DNA of 64,000 bases from NCBI GenBank assembly GCA_965207705.1, contig OZ242292.1, positions 1,302,001-1,366,000 on the forward strand, given 5' to 3'. The first letter of the stretch is position 1. The number at the start of each line of letters is the position of its first letter. The notes beneath the pieces are model-generated. The model was not told the DNA's origin and did not search any database. It worked only from the letters and a program-made list of their open reading frames with translations. This document shows, piece after piece, positions 41,501-49,122 of this stretch. A program made the translations under genes and the position numbers. This stretch comes from JAAOII01 sp965207705 (GTDB lineage: Bacteria; Pseudomonadota; Gammaproteobacteria; CBDBNL01; JAAOII01).

Positions 41501-42610
41501 ATCTCTGACCTTACCATAACAAGCGCTGCTGGCATTTATGCCAACGCGGCAGGTTTGTTTGGAGCAATCGGTTCTAATTCTATTGTGCGCAATGTTCATC
41601 TCCGTTCTGCCAGCATTAGCGATGGCGTGAAGAATGTGGGGCTATTGGTTGGTTATGCGCATTATGGCGGTGCGACTATTATGAGCAGTTCCGCAGGAGG
41701 GGATGTTACAGCTTCTAGCAGTAATGTTGGCGGTCTGGTTGGTTCTGGGCGTAACAATCGTAATCCTCACGCTATATTAGCGCTTGGCAGCAACATCATT
41801 TCATCTTATGTGACTGGCGTATCTGTCAGTGGGCGTCTCAGAGTTGGCGGCCTGATTGGTGATGGAAGAGGGGCAGCCATCACTTCATCTTATGCTGAGG
41901 TTGATTCTGTCAGTGGGAGTAGAGCTATTGCTGACTCTGATGTAGGTGGCTTGGTTGGTCAGGGAGAACGTGCAGCCATCATTTCATCTTATGTTACTGG
42001 CAGGACTGGTAGGACTGACAGGACTGTGATGGGTGGTAGTAATAATGTCGGCGGCTTGGTTGGTTATGGGATCGGTGCGACCATCACGACGTCTTATGTG
42101 CAGGATGTGTCTGTTAGTGGATCAAATAATATCGGCGGTCTGCTTGGTCAGGGGCAGAATGCGATCATCACTTCGTCTTATGTGGGAGATGGTGTTACCC
42201 TCTCCGCCACTGGTGTTGGCGGTAATGGTAATGCCGGCGGCCTGCTTGGTGCTGGAAGCGGTGTTACCATCAAGACGTCTTATTCTGCTGCTGGGTCTAT
42301 CAGTGCGAATGGTGAAGTAGTTGGCGGTCTGGTTGCTAGTGTTGGGGTTGGAGGGGCTATTAATCCTGCCAGCTCCAACTCCTATTGGGATAGCCAGACC
42401 AGCGGTATAACTGGGGGCAGTGTGGCTGGTAAAATAACAGGTATAACCACTGCTCAATTGATCAACCCAACAAGTAGTGATGCTGGTATCTATTCAACTT
42501 GGAAGGATAGGTGTGCTAGTAGCCGCCTCCCCGTCTGGGACTTTGGCACTACTTCCCAGTACCCCGTCCTCACCTGCACCCCCGGCGGCGCTGCCGCCCA
42601 GCGCCCATAA
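35537..42610 (+). CDS. 2357-residue FN3-like/GLUG lipoprotein with three heads
   Basis: Start ATG 35537 (MNTYTTS) is chosen by alignment with MDAYTTS of the previous gene. The upstream TTG at 35474 is in frame but has no support. The signal core ends in LTLAAC-type lipobox (Cys 39). Four FN3-like modules, an acidic stalk and a long GLUG head of about 15 repeats follow. Then come a fifth FN3-like module, an acidic stretch and a second GLUG head (8 repeats), and finally another acidic stretch and a third GLUG head (8 repeats). Heads two and three are near-copies. Each head starts with DDDG(D/N)GLIEI and closes with W(D/N)(L/F)...YP(A/V)LTCTP; the protein ends AAQRP. Its pre-signal region lacks the roughly 30-residue insert of its paralogues. 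No leaderless-type promoter is clear; read-through from the preceding gene is possible. Confidence 0.8.
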   Translation: MNTYTTSDSIVATNQSRFISKKISALLFSLICAITLAACAGDGGGVADEGDGNIGGGGGGAQATNFPTGISVLNLRIIPDTTNATLSWNNPNADIASISISYKLHTATNFETPIVITDNARTARNAMNMKGVIDEGLTTNKTYTFSISLELKGADESVTTSAVQVTRLIGPNLDGDEYADADPRRFGGDGGEGGDGGGGIVPDDTTMRPFGVTELEANPGILAVTLSWNNPDADIESINISYQRANGVGERLIKSSTKITRNAKNVRETIIGLTNGQTYNFTVSLTLRGDDADKEVVEASAIATPGVFSVTRLTALAGPDNVTLSWNNPNTQIASINISYEIAGSNDVQYWGLITNPAQIETKAQNVQETIDNLTNEGTYIFTVSLTLADTNLNKVAIPRSVSATLALLSVTALKATLGKDIVTLSWNNPAADIERINIRYSDLDALRVSGSAVITDDDRTTNGKMNVQDVIRIVVNEETYNFTVSLTLKGVYAGREGPPASVVLAVGPDYDGDNIADFVDPDENGDGEPDKDFDGDGIHDFRDPDASGNGRPNRDSDGDGTFDYLDINDDNDPFNDDVDIDDDGDGLIEIGSFVVNSLTYSDLDQVRNGLDGNFLRRIVPGMDVTTGRGCGGACKGYELIEDISIHGNWDPIGECRDYNTATDVCQSDEFYLFKAIFEGNGWTISHFTINTGGVYANAAGFFGALSSAAVIRNVNIRSASINGGRNNVGLLAGYTGGGRISNSSVGGVVTATTVDNVGGLVGNGRNSIITSSYADGTVTVSGDDRVGGLVGFGENAMITSSYAESVSVSGTFNIGALLGSGSGTIITSSYAKGVTVSGTSNIGALLGEGDDATISLSYAINGRASGTNNNVGGLVGFGTGSNITLSYIAGMNVNGKNNVGGLLGRGASSTITSSYAVNGSAIGTGDDVGGLVGEGADATILLSHAVGMNINGNENVGGLLGEGTNTDMMSSRAENMNISGSGGSIGGLLGVGTNADIKSSYAEVGSVIGSGGSIGGLVGDGANAAVNLSYAEVDSIEGINFIGGLVGQGARARITSSYAQLDSIEGTSSIGGLLGEGTNAVVTSSYAEVGNVMNVQQSTGGLVGFVANNIANYVTIKSSYAKVGSITLGNNYYGGIGGLVGDGSNTNINSSYSVVGSVTPAPGIGGLVGRERFNQDIAFSYWNEGDPSITQTIGNKEGVAADAAQTTVTLVHTIDFTEIYANWVDDVCDDGSRAWDLNSNQLYPALTCTPNGSPAQIYSPALINPSDPIPTIPDGFAVTDLTALTSETSVTLSWTNPDADIKSIDISYRRDGSDLQEYYSTRDPSRIGGSATNVQHVISDLITEASYNFTVDLTLGTDDEDMKGVPPSVYVVIAADADKDGVVDSLDDDRDGDGLVDDMDRDDDGNGLIEIATAAEFNQIRYNLLGSGLTASDGATPDTNGCGGLNDITECSGYELVDNISLDGYDDWTPIGSCDGITKATSVKPEFCAPENKFFNTIFDGNGYTISDLTITSAADPYDKGAGLFGAISSDSILRNVHIRSASISGGVKNVGLLVGYAHYGGATIMSSSAGGNVTASSSNVGGLVGSGRDNHDGHAVVAIGSNIISSYVTGVSVSGHLRVGGLIGDGRGAAITSSYAEVDSVSGSRAISNTDVGGLVGRGERVAISSSYVTGRTVMGGSNSVGGLLGYGIGATITTSYVQDVSVSGLNSIGGLLGQGQNAIITSSYVGNGVTLSATGAGAGGNGNAGGLVGSGRGVTIKTSYSAAGSISADNNGNTGGLVGFGTVNPASSNSYWDRETSTITGGDAAGKITGLTTAQLQSLNSFYYGTWNDRCADGSRAWNFGTDMQYPALTCTPGGLVAQGFESNTGGGGLVDSQDPDRDGDGLEDDTDIDDDGNGLIEIATADELDQIRRNLLGSGNIMGCGGTTTGIDRCNGYELVANISLASYTNWEPIGSCDGITDATSLNAEFCAPETSFFNTIFDGNGYTISDLTITSAAGIYANAAGLFGAIGSNSIVRNVHLRSASISDGVKNVGLLVGYAHYGGATIMSSSAGGDVTASSSNVGGLVGSGRNNRNPHAILALGSNIISSYVTGVSVSGRLRVGGLIGDGRGAAITSSYAEVDSVSGSRAIADSDVGGLVGQGERAAIISSYVTGRTGRTDRTVMGGSNNVGGLVGYGIGATITTSYVQDVSVSGSNNIGGLLGQGQNAIITSSYVGDGVTLSATGVGGNGNAGGLLGAGSGVTIKTSYSAAGSISANGEVVGGLVASVGVGGAINPASSNSYWDSQTSGITGGSVAGKITGITTAQLINPTSSDAGIYSTWKDRCASSRLPVWDFGTTSQYPVLTCTPGGAAAQRP
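39766..42610 (+). repeat. Tandem duplicate of a GLUG head module
   Basis: The segment from about 39766 to 41140 is repeated from about 41230 to 42610 with long near-identical tracts (for example around 40142-40258 and 41587-41702). Both copies keep DDDGNGLIEIATA, IGSCDGIT and the same ordered GLUG units. Confidence 0.85.
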
Positions 42611-42775
42611 AGGGTTCATAAACGAAAATCGCTGCGAATTAACAACGCGGGCCTGTCGGGTATGAACTTACGACGATGCTCTGCCCGCAAAATACCTAAC
42701 TCTCGCAACACACCATCAGAATACCCGCAACGTACTTATGTATAATGCATAAATTCTTGCGATGATGGTCTGTAG

Positions 42776-42796
42776 GGGCGGAGCTGCGCTCCGCCC
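42776..42796. repeat. REP-like palindrome
   Basis: GGGCGGAGC-TGC-GCTCCGCCC, a perfect 9-bp stem with a 3-nt loop. Identical copies lie at 42933-42953 and 57115-57135, so it is dispersed. There is no T-run, hence not an ordinary terminator. Confidence 0.85.
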
Positions 42797-42932
42797 GCAA
42801 AATGCCTAACTCTCGCAACACACCATCAGAATACCCGCAACGTACTTATGTATAACTCTCGCGATGTACCATCGGAATGCTCGCAACACACCTCTGGTAT
42901 GATGCATAAATACTTGGTATATAGGTCTGTAG

Positions 42933-42953
42933 GGGCGGAGCTGCGCTCCGCCC
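42933..42953. repeat. REP-like palindrome, second copy
   Basis: Same 21-bp palindrome as at 42776, again preceded by tctgtag and followed by GCAAAAT. Confidence 0.85.
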
Positions 42954-43041
42954 GCAAAATGTATAACTCTCGCAACAAACCATCGGTATACTCGCGACTA
43001 TATATACTCACCCCATAAACAAAACTAAGGTAATTTACACC

Positions 43042-43069
43042 TTGAATTAATAATAAAAGCCCTTATAAA
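43042..43069 (+). promoter_or_regulatory. Promoter before HD-domain gene
   Basis: TTGAAT (43042-43047), 16-bp spacer, TATAAA (43064-43069). Transcription should begin near 43076. Confidence 0.55.
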
Positions 43070-43137
43070 GAATATTAACAATAAGAAATACTGTGTTAAG
43101 GAAAAGCGCGTATATATTTAATAAAGTAGATAATGTA

Positions 43138-44583
43138 ATGAAAAATAATCACATAGTTCGTGATCCTATACACAAATTTGTTAGTTATACTAACGCAGAA
43201 AAAGTAGTTATTGATTCTCCTCAATTTCAACGCTTACGAGATATTCATCAGCTTGCTATGACCTATCTCATCTATCCAGGAGCCAGCCATAAACGCTTTG
43301 AACATTCATTGGGCGTTATGGAACTCGCTACTAATATATTTGATGTCGTTATGGATGACGATAATCTAACCAAGAGATCCCGAGAAATATTTAAGGAGCA
43401 ACTGCAAGATAAGCAATATTGGCGACAGACATTACGTATGGCAGCATTATGTCATGATGTGGGGCATTTGCCGTTTTCGCATACAGGAGAAAAAATATTA
43501 GAAGGGATAAATCATGAAGATCTAACTCGTGGATTAATCACTGGAAAAATGAGCAAGTTTTTTAAAAGGATACCGGTTAATGCACCTGATGGAGGCAAAA
43601 AATTAGACCCTAAAATAATATCTATAATAGCAACTGACGATTTTGAAAAAGCAACAGAAGAAAATCCAGAAGAACTTTGGAAGAAAATATTGAGTAGTAT
43701 CATAACAAGCGACCTTTTTGGAGCAGATCGAATGGATTATTTATTAAGAGATTCATATCATATTGGAGTACCTTATGGATTGGTGGATAAAGACAGATTA
43801 GTGCATTCGTTACGTATTCTGCCTAGACCTTTGGGAAGAGATGAAGAACATATTGTGTTAGGAATCAATGAAAAAAATTTACCATTGGTGGAATCTTTAT
43901 TAATGTCGCGTCATTGGATGTATAGCCAGGTTTATCAGCACCCTACCCGTAAGATATATGATGAGCATTTACAGGATTTTCTTAAGGAATTAATGTATGA
44001 AGAGAGTTTTATAGTTAATAAGGACAAGCCAGAAGGATATTTGCAATGTACGGATTCTGATATATTAAGGGAGTTATTTGTGATAAAAAAGCATCCCGAA
44101 CACCGCTTACATAATCACTCTAATAAATTGCTAGAAAGAAAGTATCGATTTAGATTAGTATACAAACAAAATATTGGTGATAAAGATCTATTTCCATTAG
44201 AACTAGAGAAATCATACACATCACCCTCAACCCCTACAGATCCAATACATAGTAAAGTTTCCAGGGAATTATCTGAAGAAAACACATCATGCGAAACACC
44301 TCAAAACCCTACAGAGTTAATATATAGTAAAATTCCTAATGAATTCTTTGAAGAAATTATTAAAAATATTGGTAAAAGTACTGACAAAGATGATAACTTA
44401 GATTTTCCTGTAAAATTAGAAGATGGAGCTATAACGGAGGCGAGGCACTGCTCTAAAATATTTAATCATATAATTTCAACAGATTTTGATTATGGTTATA
44501 TCTTTGCAAAACCAGATAAGAGCGGTTATATTAAAGAGTGGATTAAGAATAATAAAGATAAGATGCTCCTGAACGGGATGTAA
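43138..44583 (+). CDS. HD-domain phosphohydrolase (SAMHD1/YwfO-like)
   Basis: An HD-superfamily metal-dependent phosphohydrolase of the kind that includes dNTP triphosphohydrolases. It shows (V)RDPIHKFV, FQRLRDIHQL, the first metal His in RFEHSLGV and the HD pair in ALCHDVGHLPFSH. A second His pair occurs at GINHEDLTRG and an Asp region at SDLFGADRMDYLLRDSYHIG, the usual SAMHD-like order. Start: ATG 43138 (MKNNHIVRDP) fits homologues; GTG 43093 would add 15 residues. Length 481 aa, with a low-complexity acidic segment around the last third. It sits before a YwgA/Panacea-like gene. From memory, Bacillus subtilis also has ywfO close to ywgA. Substrate is not predictable from sequence alone; dNTP hydrolysis is the best guess. 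Confidence 0.85.
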   Translation: MKNNHIVRDPIHKFVSYTNAEKVVIDSPQFQRLRDIHQLAMTYLIYPGASHKRFEHSLGVMELATNIFDVVMDDDNLTKRSREIFKEQLQDKQYWRQTLRMAALCHDVGHLPFSHTGEKILEGINHEDLTRGLITGKMSKFFKRIPVNAPDGGKKLDPKIISIIATDDFEKATEENPEELWKKILSSIITSDLFGADRMDYLLRDSYHIGVPYGLVDKDRLVHSLRILPRPLGRDEEHIVLGINEKNLPLVESLLMSRHWMYSQVYQHPTRKIYDEHLQDFLKELMYEESFIVNKDKPEGYLQCTDSDILRELFVIKKHPEHRLHNHSNKLLERKYRFRLVYKQNIGDKDLFPLELEKSYTSPSTPTDPIHSKVSRELSEENTSCETPQNPTELIYSKIPNEFFEEIIKNIGKSTDKDDNLDFPVKLEDGAITEARHCSKIFNHIISTDFDYGYIFAKPDKSGYIKEWIKNNKDKMLLNGM

Positions 44584-44672
44584 TAATAAAAGTTATTATA
44601 ATGTTTAATTGATTTCTATATTTTATTAACATTTAATATAGAATATATAAGTTATTATTAAAGAGGTATATT

Positions 44673-45242
44673 ATGAAAATAGAGGATAGAGTTAAATTTA
44701 TTTGTTTTTTGCTTGACGCACTAAAAGATAAAAATGGTTGGGCAGGGATGATTCATTTACAAAAAGGATGCTATATTGCGCAGCGAATGTTAGGTGTTCC
44801 TTTAGATTATAAATTTATACAGTATGTTTATGGTCCTTACGCTTTTGACTTAAGAGAGGAGATACACATGATAAATGACAGATTTATACTGAGTAAGAGT
44901 TTCCCCCCGGTTGGCTATGAATATGCTTATAATTTCTATGAAGATGTCGAAAAATATGTTGAATCAAACAAGGATAATTACAAGTTCAAAGATGAAATTA
45001 ATTTTATTGCTGGCTGGTTTTTAGATAAAAAAGTTGGCAGGTTGGAAAAGCTGGCAGCGGCTTATATGATAAATGAGAAATATCCTGATGCTGGACTAGA
45101 AGAAAGAATAAAAAAGTTGATTGGATGGAAGCCATTTACGACTGAACTTCAAGCAAAGAAAAGCTTTGATGAAGTTGAGGTAAAAGTTAAAGAAGTAGAG
45201 GAACTGGAGTTTATTAATAATAAAATCAGCGTCTCAGGATAG
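44673..45242 (+). CDS. YwgA/Panacea (SocA/GepA-like) domain protein
   Basis: 189 residues. The region LQKGCYIAQR...YKFIQYVYGPYAFDLREEI resembles the YwgA/DUF4065 Panacea-type fold (hydrophobic helix, then Y.YGP). That domain is often found as an antitoxin or protease-adaptor module. A ribosome site AGAGG lies 7 nt before the ATG. The C-terminal 30 residues are Lys/Glu-rich. It lies 89 bp after the HD-domain gene on the same strand, so the two are probably one transcription unit. Whether it restrains, recruits or helps the HD enzyme cannot be told from sequence. Confidence 0.7.
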   Translation: MKIEDRVKFICFLLDALKDKNGWAGMIHLQKGCYIAQRMLGVPLDYKFIQYVYGPYAFDLREEIHMINDRFILSKSFPPVGYEYAYNFYEDVEKYVESNKDNYKFKDEINFIAGWFLDKKVGRLEKLAAAYMINEKYPDAGLEERIKKLIGWKPFTTELQAKKSFDEVEVKVKEVEELEFINNKISVSG

Positions 45243-45278
45243 GCGCGGATAAACTAACAACATAGTTTCCGTTATGAG

Positions 45279-45284
45279 TATAAT
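45279..45284 (+). promoter_or_regulatory. -10 box before quinone oxidoreductase gene, near-leaderless
   Basis: TATAAT ends 9 nt before ATG 45294. No strong -35 is visible. Confidence 0.5.
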
Positions 45285-45293
45285 GTGTGTATT

Positions 45294-46295
45294 ATGGAAT
45301 TAATCAACAAATCTATACGAGTACATGCCCATGGTGGCACAGATGTTATGCGCTGGGAGGAGACGCCGCTTAATGCGCCGGCAGAAGGTGAAGTGCTTAT
45401 TAAACATGGCGCCATAGGGGTAAACTTTATAGATGTATATCAACGTAGCGGATTATATCCGTTGGAGTTGCCCGCAACTTTGGGGATGGAGGGGGCTGGT
45501 GTAGTAGCGGAAGTGGGGGCATCAGTAACCGATTTCAGTGCGGGCGACAGGGTTGCTTATTGCACGGCGCTTGGTTCTTATACACAAAGTCGTTGCATAT
45601 CTGCTGAGCATCTGGTGAAACTTCCTGCGGACATAAGCGAAACACAAGCGGCATCAATGATGTTAAAAGGAATGACCGCCGAGTATTTAATCAGGCGGCT
45701 ATATCAGGTTAGCGCGGACGATAGGGTTTTACTTTATGCGGCGGCGGGAGGAGTTGGCACAATCTTATCTCAGTGGTTGCGGCAGTTAGGCGCTTTTGTG
45801 ATAGGGGTAGTTGGCAATGAGAAGAAGGCGCAACTTGCCAGCTCTATGGGCTGCGATGAAATAATTATTTATGATAGGGAGAATCCAGGGCACGGCTTGG
45901 CAGAGAAAGTGCAAGAATTAACTGCAGGGAAGGGGGTTACGGTTGCTTATGATTCTATAGGCAAGGCAACTTTTGACGCTACGATTAATTCTTTGGCGCC
46001 AAGAGGGATGTTTGTTTCTTATGGCAATGCCTCAGGGGCGGTTGCGCCTTTTGCTCCATCTGTGTTGGCGAATGGCAATCAGGGCGGTGGCTCATTATTC
46101 TTTACTCGTCCGCGTTTGTTTGATTATGTCGCCACTGCTACTCAAAGAAGAGAATCGGCAGGGAGTTTATTTGCTGCAGTGCAGCAGGGAATTAAGATTA
46201 TGACTAATCAGGAGTTTTCTTTAAGTGAAGCGGCTGCGGCACATAATGCTTTGGAACAGGGAGGAACAATTGGTGCAACTATTTTGCTGCCTTGA
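45294..46295 (+). CDS. NADPH:quinone oxidoreductase, zinc-free MDR family
   Basis: A 333-residue member of the medium-chain dehydrogenase/reductase family, quinone reductase branch (QorA-like). It shows the N-terminal GroES-like domain (INKSIRVHAHGGTDVMRWEE, GVNFIDVYQRSGLYP) and LPATLGMEGAGVV. The nucleotide-binding motif is AAAGGVGTILSQW, and the C-terminal part carries PRGMFVSYGNASG, all typical of Qor. The structural and catalytic zinc cysteines of alcohol dehydrogenases are missing, as expected. ATG 45294 is chosen over GTG 45285. The gene overlaps the aldehyde dehydrogenase by 4 nt, so it is the first gene of that operon. Its link to polyamine breakdown is only positional. Confidence 0.88.
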   Translation: MELINKSIRVHAHGGTDVMRWEETPLNAPAEGEVLIKHGAIGVNFIDVYQRSGLYPLELPATLGMEGAGVVAEVGASVTDFSAGDRVAYCTALGSYTQSRCISAEHLVKLPADISETQAASMMLKGMTAEYLIRRLYQVSADDRVLLYAAAGGVGTILSQWLRQLGAFVIGVVGNEKKAQLASSMGCDEIIIYDRENPGHGLAEKVQELTAGKGVTVAYDSIGKATFDATINSLAPRGMFVSYGNASGAVAPFAPSVLANGNQGGGSLFFTRPRLFDYVATATQRRESAGSLFAAVQQGIKIMTNQEFSLSEAAAAHNALEQGGTIGATILLP

Positions 46296-47683
46296 ATAAT
46301 ACCAGATTCCAAACTATATCTCCAATTGATGGCAGTGTATGCTATGAGGGAGAACTGCTAGATATAGGTCAAGCACAACAGCAAGTGGATGTTCTAAGTG
46401 CTGGCGGTAAGAAGTGGGCTAAGACCCCATTAAGCAAACGGCTTGCAGTTTTAGAAAAATTTATTGGTATTTTTTCTTCTATGCAAGATGAAGTAGCGCA
46501 GTCAATAACGGCACAGATGGGGAGGCCAATTAAATTTTCAGGCGCTGAAACTGCAATAGTGAAAGAGCGGGGTGACTATATGATTTCCATTGCTGAGGAG
46601 ACGCTGGCAGATAAAAAATTCTCCGATAAACCAGGATATGAAAGATTTATCCGCCGCCAACCAGTTGGCTTGGCTTTTATCATAGCCCCTTGGAATTACC
46701 CCTATCTAACTTCGCTTAATGGCATAATTCCCGCTCTGATCGCTGGTAACAGCGTTTTGCTAAAACATTCCTTACAAACACCGCGTTGCTCCGAAATTAT
46801 CGCCAAAGCCCTGTATGAGTCAGGGGTGCCCGAAGATGTATTCGCCCACTTCCAAGCAAACCATGATACGGTTGGGCAATTGATAGGCAACAGCAAGATT
46901 AACTTTGTTTCTTTTACTGGTTCGGTAAATGGTGGCAAGCAAATAGAAAAAGCTGCTGCTGGTCGTTTTATACCAGTTAATTTAGAACTCGGCGGCAAGG
47001 ATGCCGCATATATAAGAAAAGATGCGGATATTAATTTTTCTGCAATTAATGTTGCAGAAGGAGCTTTTTTCAATTCAGGTCAATGCTGTTGTGGTATTGA
47101 GCGAGTGTATGTTCATCGTTCAGTTTACGATGAATTTGTGGCGGCAATGGCGGAACAAGCAAATGCTTTGGTGTTGGGCAGACCTGATGAGCCAGCCACC
47201 ACTTTAGGACCTATGGCAAGTAGCAAGGCAGCAGCTGGGGTGCGCCGTCACATCCAGCATGCTCTAAGCATGGGCGCCAAAGCTAATATTGATGAAAACA
47301 GATTTACAGCCAGTAAAGAGGGCACGCCTTACATTGCGCCACAGGTTATGACGGAGGTTAATCATTCTATGGATATTATGATGGAGGAGACCTTTGGTCC
47401 AGTTGTTGGAATAATGGCAGTGGAATCTGACGATGAGGCAGTTCAATTAATCAACGATAGCCCTTATGGGCTCACTGCTTCAGTATGGACTAATGATGTG
47501 GCAACGGCGCAATCACTTGGCAATTCTATTGAATGTGGAGTGTTTTTTATGAATCGCTGCGATTATGTTGACCCAGCTCTTCCTTGGTGCGGAGTTAAGG
47601 ATACAGGTCGTGGCTGTAGTTTATCGCATCTTGGTTATGATATGGTAACCAGACCCCAGGGTTTCCATCTAAGATTAAAGTAG
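46292..47683 (+). CDS. NAD(P)-dependent aldehyde dehydrogenase
   Basis: 463 residues, standard ALDH length. Motifs: APWNYP (oxyanion Asn), LLKHS (cofactor Lys), FTGSVNGGK, LELGGKD (general-base Glu) and NSGQCCCGIERVYV (nucleophile Cys within a Cys triplet). EETFGPVVGI is also present. The start codon is TTG, sharing bases with the TGA stop of the preceding gene (TTGA), so translation is probably coupled; ISPIDGSV near residue 9 requires this start. Next to a putrescine-type aminotransferase it most likely oxidises 4-aminobutanal or a gamma-glutamylated form to the acid (PuuC/PatD role). Exact substrate is inferred from context. Confidence 0.85.
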   Translation: MNNTRFQTISPIDGSVCYEGELLDIGQAQQQVDVLSAGGKKWAKTPLSKRLAVLEKFIGIFSSMQDEVAQSITAQMGRPIKFSGAETAIVKERGDYMISIAEETLADKKFSDKPGYERFIRRQPVGLAFIIAPWNYPYLTSLNGIIPALIAGNSVLLKHSLQTPRCSEIIAKALYESGVPEDVFAHFQANHDTVGQLIGNSKINFVSFTGSVNGGKQIEKAAAGRFIPVNLELGGKDAAYIRKDADINFSAINVAEGAFFNSGQCCCGIERVYVHRSVYDEFVAAMAEQANALVLGRPDEPATTLGPMASSKAAAGVRRHIQHALSMGAKANIDENRFTASKEGTPYIAPQVMTEVNHSMDIMMEETFGPVVGIMAVESDDEAVQLINDSPYGLTASVWTNDVATAQSLGNSIECGVFFMNRCDYVDPALPWCGVKDTGRGCSLSHLGYDMVTRPQGFHLRLK

Positions 47684-47701
47684 AACACCCTATAAACTTA
47701 T

Positions 47702-49075
47702 ATGACAACGACAATGAAAAACACCAAGATGAGCAATATTCAACTAATGGATAAGCAACATCATATTCATCCATTTACTGATACTGCTCTGTTAGGAGCT
47801 GAGGGGAGCAGGGTTTTTGTGCGCGGGGATAATATTTATGTATGGGATAGCGAAGGTAATAAATATTTTGATGCCATGTCTGGGCTTTGGTGCGTCAACA
47901 TTGGTTATGGCAGAGATGAACTTGCCGATGTTGCCGCTAAACAGATGCGCGCGTTGCCTTTTTATAATAGCTTTTTTAATTGCAGTGTTGAGCCAGCAAT
48001 AGAATTGGCAGCTAAATTGGCGCAGATTAGTCCGCCGCAATTTAATCATTGCTTTTTTACTGGTTCTGGTTCGGAAGCCAATGATACTATGATTCGCATG
48101 GTTAGACGTTATTGGGACCTGTGTGGCAAACATGATAAAAAGGTAATCATCTCCCGTCTCAATGCCTATCATGGCAGTACTATAGGAGGAGCGAGTTTGG
48201 GCGGCATGGCATTTATGCATGAACAGGGTGACCTCCCTATTAAGAATATTGCTCATATCGGGCAGCCCTATTCTTTTGAATTGCAAGGCGACCTCAGTGA
48301 AGAAGAATTCGCCATTCAAAGCGCTCAGCTGTTAGAAGAAAAAATTATGGAGATTGGCGCTAATCGCATAGCGGCTTTTGTTGGCGAACCAGTGCAAGGG
48401 GCTGGTGGCGTAGTTATTCCTCCACAAGGGTATTGGGAGGAAATTCAAAGAATATGCAACAAGCATGATATTCTGTTAGTGGCGGATGAGGTTATATGTG
48501 GTTTCGGGCGTTTGGGACATTGGTTTGGCAGTGATTACTATAATATTAATGCAGATATTATGCCAATTGCCAAAGGACTTAGTAGCGGTTATTTACCAAT
48601 AGGTGGGCTGTTGGTTGGCGATAGAGTTGCCGACACGCTTATTGCTAAGGGTAAAGAATTTGCCCATGGATTTACTTATTCTGGTCATCCGACCTGTTGC
48701 GCGGTTGCTTTGGCAAACATCAATATCATAGAAAAAGAATCTTTAGTAGAACGCACTGCCAATGAATTGGCGCCAGCTCTAAATAAAAAATGGCTAACTC
48801 TGGCAGAACATAGTTTGGTGGGTGAAGCGCGTAGTGTGGGCGCTTTGGCGGCATTAGAATTGGTGGTGGATAAAGAAACCCGCCGCCGTTATGACGATAA
48901 GCACAGCGCTGGTGTAATATGCCGCGATATCTGTATTGAAGAAGGCATCATAATGCGCGCAGTCCGCGATACTATGATTATTTGTCCACCGTTGATTACT
49001 ACCGATGAGCAGCTGGATGAATTAATTGCTAAGGTGTGTATAGTGCTTGATAGAACTGCAGAAAAAATTCTGTAA
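47702..49075 (+). CDS. spuC: Class III PLP aminotransferase, putrescine:pyruvate type (SpuC-like)
   Basis: 457 residues, class III omega-aminotransferase. Seen: YFDAMSGLWCVNIGYG, FFTGSGSEANDTMIRM (PLP phosphate site), NAYHGSTIGGASLGG, VGEPVQGAGGV, VADEVICGFGR (Asp binding the PLP ring) and IAKGLSSGYLPIGG (Schiff-base Lys). These features match the SpuC putrescine-pyruvate aminotransferase group, which turns putrescine to 4-aminobutanal; the neighbouring aldehyde dehydrogenase would take the product. The start could also be ATG 47714 or 47729. It lies 18 bp after the dehydrogenase gene. Substrate specificity within this family is broad, so the symbol is tentative. Confidence 0.8.
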   Translation: MTTTMKNTKMSNIQLMDKQHHIHPFTDTALLGAEGSRVFVRGDNIYVWDSEGNKYFDAMSGLWCVNIGYGRDELADVAAKQMRALPFYNSFFNCSVEPAIELAAKLAQISPPQFNHCFFTGSGSEANDTMIRMVRRYWDLCGKHDKKVIISRLNAYHGSTIGGASLGGMAFMHEQGDLPIKNIAHIGQPYSFELQGDLSEEEFAIQSAQLLEEKIMEIGANRIAAFVGEPVQGAGGVVIPPQGYWEEIQRICNKHDILLVADEVICGFGRLGHWFGSDYYNINADIMPIAKGLSSGYLPIGGLLVGDRVADTLIAKGKEFAHGFTYSGHPTCCAVALANINIIEKESLVERTANELAPALNKKWLTLAEHSLVGEARSVGALAALELVVDKETRRRYDDKHSAGVICRDICIEEGIIMRAVRDTMIICPPLITTDEQLDELIAKVCIVLDRTAEKIL

Positions 49076-49122
49076 ATATTGTTGGACGGAAGATAACTAA
49101 TTAGCTTGATACACTATATCAG

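Larger units (their letters stand above)
42611..43037. repeat. Non-coding mosaic of short repeats and REP-like hairpins
   Basis: No gene is supported here. A 62-bp unit at 42684-42745 recurs at 42794-42855 with one mismatch. A partial third copy starts at 42951. Inside the units, pieces such as ctcgcaacaca, ccatcagaata and cccgcaacgta each span 11 bp, giving 11/22-bp periodicity. GC-rich hairpins are embedded between units. Confidence 0.85.

Noticed and set aside
42684..43003. CRISPR array
   Set aside because: Units are uneven, spacers are not unique sequences of constant length, and no cas gene is present.
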